Source of the DNA: Mangrovimicrobium sediminis
GTDB taxonomy: Bacteria > Pseudomonadota > Gammaproteobacteria > Pseudomonadales > Halieaceae
Assembly (NCBI RefSeq): GCF_004745945.1
Contig: NZ_SRLE01000010.1
Location: forward strand, 1 to 59,729
Direction of reading: 5' to 3'
Length of the DNA stretch: 59,729 nucleotides
Part shown: positions 1-8,756 of the stretch, piece after piece
Numbering within the stretch: the stretch's first letter is position 1
Layout of the letters: every line of letters begins with the position of its first letter
Made by a program: the position numbers and the translations under genes
Notes under the pieces: model-generated
Databases searched by the model: none
The model's input: only the letters and a program-made list of their open reading frames with translations
Told to the model about the DNA's origin: nothing

Positions 1-38
1 ACAGCTGGTCGGATCGCGGCGCCTCGGGGGGCTGGTAA
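1..38 (+). CDS. C-terminal end of a TPM-domain (YgcG-like) protein, partial
   Basis: Only the last eleven codons are in the window, reading S-W-S-D-R-G-A-S-G-G-W before the TAA at 36-38. A Gly/Ser-rich tail ending in GASGGW or GASGSW is typical of YgcG-type TPM proteins, which are exported membrane proteins often found beside LemA. The next gene also encodes a TPM domain and starts four bases after this stop, which supports the identification. The gene start lies outside the window. Confidence 0.6.
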   Translation, partial: SWSDRGASGGW

Positions 39-41
39 ACC

Positions 42-533
42 ATGCATCGCGTAATCGCCAATCTTTGTACCACCCGCCGCAGCCTGCGCCGCGCCTTTGG
101 CGAGCACACGCTGGACGCCATCGAGGCGGCCATCAAGGCATCCGAGCGCGAACACAGTGGCGAGCTGCGCTTCGCCGTGGAAACCGCCCTGGACCTCCCC
201 GCCCTGCTCGGCGGCGTCAGCGCGCGCCAGCGCGCCGTGGAGGCCTTCGCCAGCCTGCACACCTGGGATACCGAGGCCAACAACGGCGTGCTGATCTACC
301 TGCTGCTGGCCGAGCGCGACATCGAGATTGTCGCCGACCGCGGTTACAACGGCCTGGTCAGCGCACAGCAATGGGAGGCGGTGTGCCGCGAGATGGAAGC
401 AGCGTTTGCCCGCAGCGAGTTCGAGGCCGGCGCCCTGCTCGGCATTCGCCGCATCAGCGCGCTGATCGCCGAGCACTTCCCGCCACGCGACGACGACCGC
501 GACGAACTACCCAATCGACCGACACTGCTCTGA
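42..533 (+). CDS. TPM-domain protein (YgcG/TLP18.3 superfamily)
   Basis: This is a 163-residue protein with a single TPM-type domain. The recognisable core is the N-N-G-V-L-I-Y-L-L-L segment at residues 80-89, followed by a second strand and the turn R-G-Y-N-G at 100-104, as in other TPM proteins. I see no signal peptide and no clear transmembrane segment, so unlike YgcG it may be a cytoplasmic or peripheral companion. The ATG follows the preceding TPM gene by three bases, so the two are probably cotranscribed, possibly downstream of lemA outside the window. The biochemical role is not established; some TPM proteins have phosphatase activity in plastids. It converges on the acyl-CoA dehydrogenase gene with a 15-base gap. 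Confidence 0.8.
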   Translation: MHRVIANLCTTRRSLRRAFGEHTLDAIEAAIKASEREHSGELRFAVETALDLPALLGGVSARQRAVEAFASLHTWDTEANNGVLIYLLLAERDIEIVADRGYNGLVSAQQWEAVCREMEAAFARSEFEAGALLGIRRISALIAEHFPPRDDDRDELPNRPTLL

Positions 534-548
534 GCGCGCCGCCGGACC

Positions 549-2201
549 TCAGCCCTCGCTCAGCGCAGTCGCGCGCGCAATCAGCAGGTCGAAGGGCGCA
601 TCCGCCGCCAGGGTGCCATAGCTCGCCGCACCCTCTTCCCCCAGCCGGTGCCGGCAGAATATCTCGGCGATCGCCGGCTGCTCGCCGCTGAGCAGCACCG
701 CCGCCTGCAGGGCCTTGGCCGCGCGCTCGACCACGTATCGGCTGCGCACTTCCAGGGTCTCCGGCCGGTCGAAATCCGCGGCCAGGCGTGCCACCGCGAG
801 GTCCAGGTCGCGCTGCTGGCCACCGGCGCGGCCGAGCACCTCGAACAACGCCTCGCGAGTTTCCGGCTCGCGGCGCAGGGCGCGCAGCACGTCCAGGCAC
901 TGCACGTTGCCGGCCCCCTCCCAGATCGAGTTGAGCGGCGCCTGGCGGTACAGGCGCGGCATGATGGTGTCCTCCACATAGCCGATCCCGCCCAGGCACT
1001 CCTGCGCCTCGTTCACCTGCCCCGGCGCGCGCTTGCACACCCAGAACTTGCCCAGGGCAGTAGCGATGCGCGCAAACGCCGCCTCGCGTGGGTCGCGCGG
1101 CGCGGCGTCGATGGCCCGGGCCACGCGCATGGCCAGCGCGGTGGCGGCCTCTGCCTCCAGCGCGAGATCGGCCAGCACGTTGCGCATCAAGGGCTGGTCG
1201 ATCAGCAGCTTGCCGAACACGCGGCGCTGGCCGGCGTGGTGTACCGCCTGCACCACCGCCTGGCGCATCAGCGCCGCCGAGCAGGTGATGCAGTCGAGGC
1301 GGGTGAGCGCGACCATTTCCAGGATAGTGGCGACGCCTCGACCCTCCGCCCCCACGCGCAGGGCGTGGGCGCCCTGGAACTCCACCTCCGAGGAGGCGTT
1401 GCTCCAGTCGCCGAGTTTGTCTTTCAGGCGCTGGATAGCCACGGCGTTGCGCGTGCCGTCCGCCAGCAGGCGCGGCACCAGGAAGCAGGTGAGGCCCGCG
1501 TCTGCCTGTGCCAGGACCAGGTGGGCATCGCTCATCGGCGCGGAGAAAAACCACTTGTGGCCGACCAACGCGTAGCTGCCATCGGGCTGGGTCACTGCCC
1601 GGGTGGTGTTGGCGCGCACGTCCGAGCCGCCCTGTTTTTCCGTCATGCCCATGCCGATGGTGCAGGCGCGCTTGTCCGCCATGGGCAGGGCGCGCGGGTC
1701 GTAGTCCTGCGCGGTGAGTTTCTCGACCCACGGTGCGGCCCAGTCGCCGGCGTGACGCAGTGCGGGAATGGCGGCGTAGGTCATGGACAGCGGGCAGGCG
1801 CTACCGGCGTCGGCCTGGGAGCCGAGGTAGATGAGCGCGGCGCGCGCCACATGCGCGCTCTCGCGATGGACATTGCGCCAGGCATAGCTGTGCACGCCAT
1901 GCTGCATCGCCAGTTGCATGATGCGGTGATAGGCCGGGTGAAACTCGACCTCGTCGATGCGCCTGCCGTGGGCGTCGTAGCTGTGCAGCACGGGGCGGTG
2001 GCGATTGGCGGCAAAGCCCAGCTCGACCAGTTCGCCGCCGACCAGGCGCCCATACTCGTGCAGGTGGGATACCGCCCAGCCGGCGCCCTCGCGTGCCACC
2101 GCTTCGCGCAGGGGTGCATCGCTGGTCCAGGCGTTGTAATCGCGCAGCGCGCCGGGCTGGTTCTCGACGGCGTGGGTGGCGAACTGGCTGGGGTCGGTCA
2201 T
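549..2201 (-). CDS. aidB: AidB-like acyl-CoA dehydrogenase (isovaleryl-CoA dehydrogenase family)
   Basis: The 550-residue length matches AidB (about 540 in E. coli) rather than ordinary acyl-CoA dehydrogenases of about 390. The flavin and substrate motif M-T-E-K-Q-G-G-S-D lies at residues 186-194. The C-terminal half carries the AidB/ACAD signature E-C-L-G-G-I-G-Y-V-E-D and the segment N-S-I-W-E-G-A-G-N-V-Q near the catalytic base region. AidB proteins bind FAD, have weak isovaleryl-CoA dehydrogenase activity and bind DNA in the adaptive response to alkylation; here the neighbours are metabolic (VOC protein, alpha/beta hydrolase), so a catabolic role is equally possible. The start is an ATG with a GGAGCG ribosome site just upstream. 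It is the last gene of a three-gene minus-strand run. Confidence 0.88.
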   Translation of the reverse strand: MTDPSQFATHAVENQPGALRDYNAWTSDAPLREAVAREGAGWAVSHLHEYGRLVGGELVELGFAANRHRPVLHSYDAHGRRIDEVEFHPAYHRIMQLAMQHGVHSYAWRNVHRESAHVARAALIYLGSQADAGSACPLSMTYAAIPALRHAGDWAAPWVEKLTAQDYDPRALPMADKRACTIGMGMTEKQGGSDVRANTTRAVTQPDGSYALVGHKWFFSAPMSDAHLVLAQADAGLTCFLVPRLLADGTRNAVAIQRLKDKLGDWSNASSEVEFQGAHALRVGAEGRGVATILEMVALTRLDCITCSAALMRQAVVQAVHHAGQRRVFGKLLIDQPLMRNVLADLALEAEAATALAMRVARAIDAAPRDPREAAFARIATALGKFWVCKRAPGQVNEAQECLGGIGYVEDTIMPRLYRQAPLNSIWEGAGNVQCLDVLRALRREPETREALFEVLGRAGGQQRDLDLAVARLAADFDRPETLEVRSRYVVERAAKALQAAVLLSGEQPAIAEIFCRHRLGEEGAASYGTLAADAPFDLLIARATALSEG

Positions 2202-2253
2202 GGGACGCTCCGGTGCACACAGGCGGCGGTGGACGGTGGCGCCAGTTTACCGA

Positions 2254-2682
2254 TTACGTCCTGCCCTTCAATTCCAGCGTATTGCCCTCGGGGTCGCGCA
2301 GGTAGATGGAGGGGCCCTGGCCGGCAGCGCCGTAGCGCGATTCCACCGGGCCGTACTCCACGCCGTGTTTGTCGAGGTGCGCGGTGATCGCCGCGACATC
2401 CCAGGGCTCGACCTGGAAACACACATGGTCCATGTTGGGCGCGCGGCCGTCCGGCGGGTCGCCCGCCGCGCGTCCGAGTTCGGTCTCCACATCCACCAGG
2501 TCGATCAGCGACAGGCCGGCGCGCAGTTGTGCCAGGCCCAGTTCGCCGGGGCCGCGCTCCAGGCGGCAGCCAAGCACGTCGCGGTAGAACGCGACCATCA
2601 GCTCGATATCGCGGGCGCGGATAACGACGTGGTCGATGTGGGTGAGGTTGAGGGGGTTGGCGTCCTGCATGCCGGACAGCAT
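2254..2682 (-). CDS. VOC-family (glyoxalase/dioxygenase fold) protein
   Basis: This 142-residue protein has the paired beta-alpha-beta-beta-beta modules of the vicinal oxygen chelate superfamily. Likely metal ligands are His in the H-I-D-H-V-V segment (residues 15-18), His in M-D-H-V-C-F near residue 85 and Glu in G-N-T-L-E-L-K near residue 138. Family members include glyoxalases, extradiol dioxygenases and epimerases; the sequence does not discriminate. The start lies four bases after the stop of the upstream hydrolase gene, so the two are almost certainly translated from one message. A second ATG four codons in is also possible. A second, different VOC gene occurs at 42025-42465. Confidence 0.82.
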   Translation of the reverse strand: MLSGMQDANPLNLTHIDHVVIRARDIELMVAFYRDVLGCRLERGPGELGLAQLRAGLSLIDLVDVETELGRAAGDPPDGRAPNMDHVCFQVEPWDVAAITAHLDKHGVEYGPVESRYGAAGQGPSIYLRDPEGNTLELKGRT

Positions 2683-2686
2683 AGCA

Positions 2687-3403
2687 CTACATGGACGCCA
2701 GCTCCTCGAAGATGCCCGCCACTTTCTCCGCCTCGGTGATCATCAGGTCGTGCCCGGTGTCCACCACCCAGAAGCGGCCCTGGCACATCTCGCGCAGGGC
2801 GTCGTGGTATTCCTCGGGCATGTTCTCGGCGCAGACGATGAACGACTGCGGCAGGGCGCGCACCCGCGCCTCGTCCTGCAATACCAGCTTCTGCTCGAAA
2901 CAGGCGAAGGGGTGCGGGGTGAGCCTGGCCGCCATCCACTCGATCTGCGCCGGGTCGGTAACACCGAAATACCCGTAGGGCAGGTCGTCGGGAAACAGCA
3001 CCAGTTCGACGCCGTCGACGATGCGCCCGCGTGCGCGCGACGCCGCCATCATCTCGCCCGCCACGTCCACCAGGGACTGGCCATTGCTGGGAAACGCGGC
3101 GTCGAGGTAGACCAGGTTGCCGATACGTTCGGGCGCGCGGTCCGCCACTCCGGTGATGACCATGCCGCCGTAGCTGTGGCCGACCAGGTAGACGTCCTGC
3201 AGGTCTTCGAACTGCAGCAGCTTGACCACGTCGGTGATGTGGGTGTCGAGGTTGATCGATGGATTGAGCAGGTGCTCGCGCTCGCCCAGCCCGGTGAGCG
3301 TCGGCGTGTAAACTTCGTGTCCGCTTGCGCGCAGCAGCCGCGCCACCGGCTGGTAGCACCAACCGCCGTGTCCGCCCCCGTGTACCAGTACGAATGTCGC
3401 CAT
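2687..3403 (-). CDS. alpha/beta hydrolase of the EstC/salicylate-esterase type
   Basis: This 238-residue cytoplasmic hydrolase has an oxyanion-hole motif H-G-G-G-H-G-G-W at residues 8-15 and the nucleophile elbow V-G-H-S-Y-G-G with Ser77. A C-terminal D-T-G-H-D segment supplies the catalytic His. The pattern L-V-H-G-G-G-H-G and the L-T-G-L-G-E-R segment resemble small plant-methylesterase-like hydrolases found in bacterial catabolic clusters. The ATG has a good AAAGGAGAA ribosome site. It heads a minus-strand operon with the VOC and AidB-like genes and diverges from a TetR regulator 102 bases away, which is probably its regulator. Confidence 0.85.
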   Translation of the reverse strand: MATFVLVHGGGHGGWCYQPVARLLRASGHEVYTPTLTGLGEREHLLNPSINLDTHITDVVKLLQFEDLQDVYLVGHSYGGMVITGVADRAPERIGNLVYLDAAFPSNGQSLVDVAGEMMAASRARGRIVDGVELVLFPDDLPYGYFGVTDPAQIEWMAARLTPHPFACFEQKLVLQDEARVRALPQSFIVCAENMPEEYHDALREMCQGRFWVVDTGHDLMITEAEKVAGIFEELASM

Positions 3404-3443
3404 GCGTGTTCTCCTTTGCTGCGCCAGCGGGCGCCTGCATTAT

Positions 3444-3459
3444 GTTATCGACGGGTAAC
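3444..3459. promoter_or_regulatory. imperfect palindrome in the tetR/hydrolase divergent region
   Basis: The 16-base element GTTATCGACGGGTAAC has near-symmetric outer arms (GTTATC against the reverse complement GTTACC). It sits between the divergent alpha/beta hydrolase and TetR genes, where a TetR-family repressor would normally bind. This is inference from position and symmetry only. Confidence 0.35.
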
Positions 3460-3505
3460 TTATGGCCTGCACGCCTGGCTGTCAACCGCTGTATACTGGC
3501 CGCCC

Positions 3506-4069
3506 ATGACCTCGAGCCCCCCGATCAAGCGTCGCAACGCGACCAAAACCCGCGCCCGTATCCTGGCCGCGGCGCAGGCGTGCTTCGCGCGCAGCGGCTA
3601 TTCGCGCAGCGGTATTCGCGAGATCGCGGCACTGGCGGATGTCAGCTCGCCCATGCTGCTGCGGTATTTCGGCTCCAAGGCGGGGCTGTTCGAGGCGGCG
3701 CTGACCGACGCGGTGCGCATCGACGAGTTGCTGCAGGTGGATCGCACACAGTTCGGCGCGCACCTGGCGAAGCTGTTCACCGACGCGGCCCTGGACCTCA
3801 CGCCGCCGGCGATGATCGCGCTGTCCACCGGCGACGACGAGGCCAGCGAGATCACCCGGCGCGTGGCGGAGGAACAACTGGTGCGCCCGCTGGCCGCCTG
3901 GCTGGGTACGCCTGACGGCCGCGTGCGCGCGGTGGAGATTTTCATGCTGTCGACCAGCTTCGTGCTGTACACGCGGCAACTGCCGCTGCTACCCGCCAGC
4001 GGGCCGAGCCGGCGCAAGCTGGCGGCCTGGCTCAGCGAAACGGTGCAGGCGATTGTCGACGCCCGCTGA
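3506..4069 (+). CDS. TetR-family transcriptional regulator
   Basis: The ATG at 3506 gives a 187-residue protein with a canonical N-terminal TetR helix-turn-helix: T-R-A-R-I-L-A-A-A-Q-A-C-F-A at about residues 14-27, then G-I-R-E-I-A-A-L-A-D-V-S and L-L-R-Y-F-G-S-K-A-G-L-F. The frame is open further upstream, but that part lies inside the divergent gene and is not credible coding. The C-terminal ligand domain is generic. It is transcribed away from the hydrolase-VOC-AidB operon and most likely controls it and itself. Confidence 0.9.
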   Translation: MTSSPPIKRRNATKTRARILAAAQACFARSGYSRSGIREIAALADVSSPMLLRYFGSKAGLFEAALTDAVRIDELLQVDRTQFGAHLAKLFTDAALDLTPPAMIALSTGDDEASEITRRVAEEQLVRPLAAWLGTPDGRVRAVEIFMLSTSFVLYTRQLPLLPASGPSRRKLAAWLSETVQAIVDAR

Positions 4070-4099
4070 CGCGGGCGCGGCAGGTTACGGTGTGGTAGG

Positions 4100-5671
4100 T
4101 CAGGGCGCGTCCGGGACGAAGATCACTGGCGGAATATCAGCGACACGCGCGGCCTCAATGATCAACTCGGCATCCTCGGACAGCAAGAACCCCTGGTTGA
4201 CCGCATCGCGCGCGGCGTCCTCGACGGCCACCGCATAGGCTGCAGCATCCGGGTACAGGTCCAGCAGGGTTTCCACGCCGAAGATCTCCGTGGTGCCGAA
4301 CAGCGCACACACGCTGCCATCCTCGATGTCGCCCTGGCCCTCGCCGGAGAATCGCGCGATCGGCGCATCCACATAGGGTGTGCGCACCCCGCCCAGCACA
4401 TTGCCGTAGGCATCAAACTGGTAGGCATCGCCGGTATCGTTCAGCGCCAGGCGCTCAGCTTCCGGCGGTGGGTCGCCATCGACCAGCCAGCGGTTGAGGC
4501 CCGCGATCGCCGCTTTGGCCGCGAAGTGCAGCGGCCCGCTGTTGATCGGCTTGTCGCACTCGATGAAGCCCGGCGCCGGCGTGGCGTTCTCCACCACCGC
4601 GGCGACCGCGGGGTCGTCGCCGAGGTCGAAACGCCCTGCGATCGATACATAGATATCCGCGTGAGCCGTGCCCGGGACCTCCCACAGGCGGAAGCTGTCG
4701 CTGTCGTCCTGGCGGTCGGCGAAGCTGCCCAGGGCCAGCACGTCGGTCTCGGTCTGCAATACCAGCACCGGCTTGTCGAGGTCGTCGCGGATGCGCACGA
4801 CTGCGGGTGTGGTGATCTCCGCCTGCGGCGCCTGCGACAGCGGTGCCGAGGCAGCATCGCCGATATGCACCCGGCTGTGGATGAAGTAGGCGTCGATCAG
4901 GTCCGTGCGCCGGCCCAGGGTGTTGACGTAGGTGGTCAGGTAGAACGCGGACTGGGATTCACCCGCGGCGATGATGCGCTGTGCGGTGAGGTCCCCCAGC
5001 GGCGCGACCGTGCCCGGGTAGCGCACCGCCTGCGCCGCCTGGGTGAAGATGTCGTAGGCAAAGCTGTCTCCCGGGTGCGAGAGCGAGCCGTAGCGCTCCG
5101 GGTTCGCCTCCTTCAGCGGCGGCGAGATCACGTCGTCGAAGAACAGGTCGCCGCCCTCCACGCCCACCTGTTGCGCGGACACGCCTACCCAGGCGTAGCC
5201 GCGGCGGATGAGCTCCGTGTGCAGGGTCACCCAGTCCGCCGGGCCGTCCGCCCCTGCGGTGACGTTCAGCCACTCGAGAATGACCGTGCCGTTGAAGGCC
5301 AGCGGGTCGATCGGCCGGTAGACCACCAGGCGTGTCTTGTAGTCGGCGGAGGCATCGGGCACAACCCGCCAGCGGCCATCACTGTCGAAGAGGTTGTCAT
5401 CGCGATAGGCGCTGGCAGTGCCGGCGAAAAAGAATTCGGCTTGTTCGTAGCCGACATCGGCGAGGTTGAACAGGGTGCCGAGCAGCAGGGGGTTGCCCTC
5501 CAGCGGACCTTCGACAACCGGATCCGGCACCTCCAGCGCCGGGTAGGCGGGACCATCGGAATCGCCGCAGGCACTGAAAAACAGGCTGAAAATAACGATG
5601 GCGCACAAACGCCAGGGTAAACACGAGGGCAAACACGAGGGCAAACACGAGGATAAGCGCGGAGCGGACAT
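4100..5671 (-). CDS. lipoprotein, alpha/beta hydrolase domain-containing (PF20091-like)
   Basis: The 523-residue protein starts with an unusually Cys/Pro-rich leader (S-C-L-P repeated three times at residues 8-19), a hydrophobic segment and a lipobox F-S-A-C with Cys35. It is therefore probably an outer-membrane or periplasmic lipoprotein. The mature part has the nucleophile elbow G-E-S-Q-S with Ser239 and a late H-A-D segment, matching the large bacterial 'alpha/beta hydrolase domain' family often found near steroid or terpene catabolism. The substrate is unknown. It stands alone on the minus strand and converges on tetR. The S-C-L-P repeat comes from a 12-base DNA repeat (see separate entry). 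Confidence 0.78.
   Translation of the reverse strand: MSAPRLSSCLPSCLPSCLPWRLCAIVIFSLFFSACGDSDGPAYPALEVPDPVVEGPLEGNPLLLGTLFNLADVGYEQAEFFFAGTASAYRDDNLFDSDGRWRVVPDASADYKTRLVVYRPIDPLAFNGTVILEWLNVTAGADGPADWVTLHTELIRRGYAWVGVSAQQVGVEGGDLFFDDVISPPLKEANPERYGSLSHPGDSFAYDIFTQAAQAVRYPGTVAPLGDLTAQRIIAAGESQSAFYLTTYVNTLGRRTDLIDAYFIHSRVHIGDAASAPLSQAPQAEITTPAVVRIRDDLDKPVLVLQTETDVLALGSFADRQDDSDSFRLWEVPGTAHADIYVSIAGRFDLGDDPAVAAVVENATPAPGFIECDKPINSGPLHFAAKAAIAGLNRWLVDGDPPPEAERLALNDTGDAYQFDAYGNVLGGVRTPYVDAPIARFSGEGQGDIEDGSVCALFGTTEIFGVETLLDLYPDAAAYAVAVEDAARDAVNQGFLLSEDAELIIEAARVADIPPVIFVPDAP
5615..5650 (-). repeat. three tandem 12-bp repeats inside a lipoprotein signal sequence
   Basis: On the minus strand the unit encodes Ser-Cys-Leu-Pro and is repeated three times in the leader of the lipoprotein hydrolase; on the plus strand the unit reads GGGCAAACACGA with one GGGTAAACACGA variant. 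Because the unit is 12 bases, copy-number change would keep the reading frame and change leader length by four residues. Confidence 0.8.
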
Positions 5672-5801
5672 GGACGGCTTCCTTGTCGATATTGGTCGAT
5701 CTTATTATGGGTGCGGGGCGCCGCCTGGCGCTCCCGGTGCCGGGTCACTCTAGCAAATCGCGGCCTCCAGTGCCCGGCTGCAAGCGCCGTTCAGGCCCCG
5801 C

Positions 5802-7727
5802 TCAGGGCAGGTACCAGATCGGCGAGCTGAACGCGCGCTCCTGGTGCACCAGCGGCACCGTCGCATCCATCTCGATACCGTTGCGCACCTTGTCGTACAG
5901 CGTCCAGCGCGGCGTCGGGATCTCCAGCACACGCACGTAGTAGAACGCCTGCTGGGCGGGGTCGAAGTCCGGATCCTCGAACACTGCCTGCAGTTCGGTG
6001 GCGCCAATGGTGTTGCTGTACTCGGCGGTCTCCAGGTTCACGGTGTTACCCACGGGCGGCAACTTACCATCGGCACCGGGCTCGCGCTCGCCGGACCAGC
6101 GCACGTCGTAGATCTTCTCGCCGGTGTTGCCCTCGGCATCCACCCAGCCCTTGATCACCTGCACGCGGTCGAGGTTGGCGCCGTCCGGGTCCTTGCTCGC
6201 GGCGATGATGAACGTCGGCGGCGTGCCGGCTTCGGCGGCCTGCAGCATGCCGCCCATGGGCACCCCGCCGCCGTAGCCGGCGGCGACAAAATCGCCGTCC
6301 AGATCGGCGGCACTGAAGCCATAGCCACCGAAAAAACGCACCGACATGCGCGGACCGGTGGTGGCGAAGGTCTCACGGCGGTGCATGGCGTCCCAGAGCG
6401 CCTCGCGGGTGTTGGCCACCGACCACACGCCCATTACTCCGGAGGCGGCCATCTCCCAGCCCATGTAGCTGTCCGTCGCCCCGCTTAGCAGCGGGAAATT
6501 CCAGCGCCCAGTGTTGCTGGGCTCGAGGGTTTTGAATTTGCCGAAGAAGTTGTCTTCCTCGGTCGTGGACAGCCCGGTATGGGTATCGGTGGCGCCGTTC
6601 GCGCCGTACAGGAAGGGGTTCACGCCCAGTTCGCGCTTGATACGCATGCCGGATTTCAGGGCCTCGCGCCAGTACTCGAAGCGCCAGGCACCCTCGGGCT
6701 TGGGTTTGAGGATCAGGTTGCCGCGATCCCACAGGTCCCAGCTGGCGAACTCGTCGTCCGGCGACAACGACGGGTGCGACTCGCTCTGGCCCTTGATCTG
6801 GGTGACCTCGTACAGGCGCTCGTAATGGGCGCGCATCTCGGCCCACTCGCGGGTCATCGGCGAACCGTCGAACTGCTGTTCCTCGAACATGCGCCCGTTG
6901 GACATGTTGCCGTTGTGCGGGATGGCCAGCATGCGGCCGCCGGTCTTGTCCTCGTAGGCTTTCATCCAGGCCCACAGCTTCGTCGAGTCCTGGGTCTCGA
7001 AGGTGGTCAGCGGAAACACCTGGCTGGCGCGGTCGGCGCCGTCGCGGAAGATCACATTGCGGTGCAGGTTGTCGCCACCGTCGGCGTTCACCGTCCACTC
7101 GTAGGCGATGAAGGTGGTGAACTTGCCGGGATCGTTATATTTCTCCGCGGCCTCGATGGTTTTCTCCCAGGCGGAGACCATCCATTTCGGGTCCATGACC
7201 ACTTGCGGCAGGCGCCCCTCGGACTGCATGACAACCAGTTCGCTCTTGGCGTCAGCGGCGCGCTTGTCATCGCCGGAAGTGAGCGCCTCGTACCAGCGCT
7301 TGAGCACCGGGTCGGCAAGCATCTCCGGGTTGCCGGCGACCAGTTCATTGATCACGCCCATGCCGTCGGAGTGATCGGAGACCAGGAACCAGTCGTAGGG
7401 CCGGTGCAACTGCGCCTTGAGCCCGGAGTTGCTGGTGACTTCCTGGCCCAGGGCAAAGCGGTAGGCATCCTCGGGGCCGGTGATGGCGCCGTCCATGCCG
7501 GCGTCGGCGGACCAGCCGGTATGCACGTGGGTATCACCGAAATACGCCACCGTCGGATAGGCCGGCGTCGACGATTCGGGTGGCGGCGGGGGCGCGGCTA
7601 CCGGGACTTCCGCGGCTGGCGGCGGCGCCTCGGTCTGCGGCGGTGGTGCCTGTTTCTGGCAGGCACCCAGGGTGAGCAGGACTGCGGACAGCAATGCAGT
7701 ACGGGACAGACAGGCAGCGACTTCCAT
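5802..7727 (-). CDS. DUF3604 lipoprotein with PHP-like metal motifs
   Basis: This 641-residue protein has a lipoprotein leader (L-G-A-C, Cys23), then a proline-rich linker to about residue 55. The DUF3604 domain follows, with F-G-D-T-H-V-H-T-G (His67, His69) and V-S-D-H-S-D-G-M-G (Asp118, His119). These two motifs resemble the metal-binding motifs of PHP-type phosphoesterases, so a metal-dependent hydrolase on the periplasmic side is plausible, but no activity is established for the family. Proline-rich tethering suggests an envelope-anchored catalytic head. It lies 42 bases downstream of the HupE-like gene in the same direction and probably ends a three-gene operon. Confidence 0.85.
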   Translation of the reverse strand: MEVAACLSRTALLSAVLLTLGACQKQAPPPQTEAPPPAAEVPVAAPPPPPESSTPAYPTVAYFGDTHVHTGWSADAGMDGAITGPEDAYRFALGQEVTSNSGLKAQLHRPYDWFLVSDHSDGMGVINELVAGNPEMLADPVLKRWYEALTSGDDKRAADAKSELVVMQSEGRLPQVVMDPKWMVSAWEKTIEAAEKYNDPGKFTTFIAYEWTVNADGGDNLHRNVIFRDGADRASQVFPLTTFETQDSTKLWAWMKAYEDKTGGRMLAIPHNGNMSNGRMFEEQQFDGSPMTREWAEMRAHYERLYEVTQIKGQSESHPSLSPDDEFASWDLWDRGNLILKPKPEGAWRFEYWREALKSGMRIKRELGVNPFLYGANGATDTHTGLSTTEEDNFFGKFKTLEPSNTGRWNFPLLSGATDSYMGWEMAASGVMGVWSVANTREALWDAMHRRETFATTGPRMSVRFFGGYGFSAADLDGDFVAAGYGGGVPMGGMLQAAEAGTPPTFIIAASKDPDGANLDRVQVIKGWVDAEGNTGEKIYDVRWSGEREPGADGKLPPVGNTVNLETAEYSNTIGATELQAVFEDPDFDPAQQAFYYVRVLEIPTPRWTLYDKVRNGIEMDATVPLVHQERAFSSPIWYLP

Positions 7728-7769
7728 GCGGCGATCTCCGGGGCTGGAACCTCCGCAAGTCTAGTACGC

Positions 7770-8756
7770 TCAGGCCCAAAAGCCAGCGGTGCGCTCGATC
7801 ACCCAGAACATGGCGAGGGCGCCGACCGCATAGGCGGGAACCTCGCGCCAGCGCGGCGGCTCGCTGCGCAGCGCCTGCCGCGCCACCCAGCCGAACAGGA
7901 GCACCGCGGCGACGAACAGCAACTGGCCGATCTCCACGCCGACATTGAAAAACAACAGCGCCGCCGGCACCGCGGACTGGGGCAGGCCGATCTCCCCCAG
8001 CGCCGCGGCGAAACCCAGCCCGTGAAGCAGGCCGAAGGTGAATGCCACGATCCACGGGCGCCGCGCGGTGAGGCTGGGCAGGCCGCGCTCGCGGTGCACG
8101 ATCTCCGCGGCGACAAACACGATGGACAACGCGATACAGGCCTCCACCGGCGGCACCGGCACGCGCACCAGGTCCAGCGCGGCGAGGCTCAGGGTAATGC
8201 TGTGGGCCACGGTGAACGCCGTGATGGTGGCGACCAGCTTGCGCGTGCCATCGACCATGAGCAGCAGCACCAGCACGAACAACAGGTGGTCCAGGCCGAT
8301 CAGGATATGCTCGACACCGAGCACCAGGTAGGTGGACACCACCTGCCACAGGCCGGGTTGCGGTTCCACCACGTAGCGCGGCGCCTCCGGCGTCAGGCGG
8401 TGCACCAGGGCGCTGCCGTCGCGGTATTGCACGCGCAGCAGGGTCTCGGTGCGCAATGCGGCGGGCCCGGTCATGCCCAACTGCGTGCCGGCGAGTCCGC
8501 CGGGACGCTGCAGGGTCCAGCGCTGCAGGTGGGCGCCGCCGACGAACCCGTCGCTGATCGCGGACTGCGCGACCACGCTGTCATCGAACTCCACGCGCAA
8601 ATCCAGTCGCTCAGCGCCACCACGTGCGGGCACCTTGAACAGCACCTCGAAGACATCCGGCCGGGTCTCGGTCAACTGCAGGTAGGCCGGGCGCAATTCG
8701 TCGGCGCGCGCCCCGCACACGGCGCACAGCAAGAGCAGCGCCAGGATCGGCCTCAC
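7770..8756 (-). CDS. HupE/UreJ-family membrane protein
   Basis: The 328-residue protein has a signal peptide (residues 1-18), a soluble beta-rich domain to about residue 135 and then about six membrane segments. The HupE/UreJ_2 signature residues are visible: E-H-I-L-I-G-L-D-H-L-L-F (His150, Asp156, His157), T-V-A-H-S-I-T (His185) and G-L-L-H-G-L-G-F (His245). Classical HupE/UreJ proteins take up nickel, and these intramembrane His/Asp residues suggest metal handling, but the large extracytoplasmic domain marks a different subgroup. It starts with GTG, and its start overlaps the stop of the upstream PpiC gene by four bases (GTGA), so translation is coupled. Confidence 0.86.
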   Translation of the reverse strand: MRPILALLLLCAVCGARADELRPAYLQLTETRPDVFEVLFKVPARGGAERLDLRVEFDDSVVAQSAISDGFVGGAHLQRWTLQRPGGLAGTQLGMTGPAALRTETLLRVQYRDGSALVHRLTPEAPRYVVEPQPGLWQVVSTYLVLGVEHILIGLDHLLFVLVLLLMVDGTRKLVATITAFTVAHSITLSLAALDLVRVPVPPVEACIALSIVFVAAEIVHRERGLPSLTARRPWIVAFTFGLLHGLGFAAALGEIGLPQSAVPAALLFFNVGVEIGQLLFVAAVLLFGWVARQALRSEPPRWREVPAYAVGALAMFWVIERTAGFWA

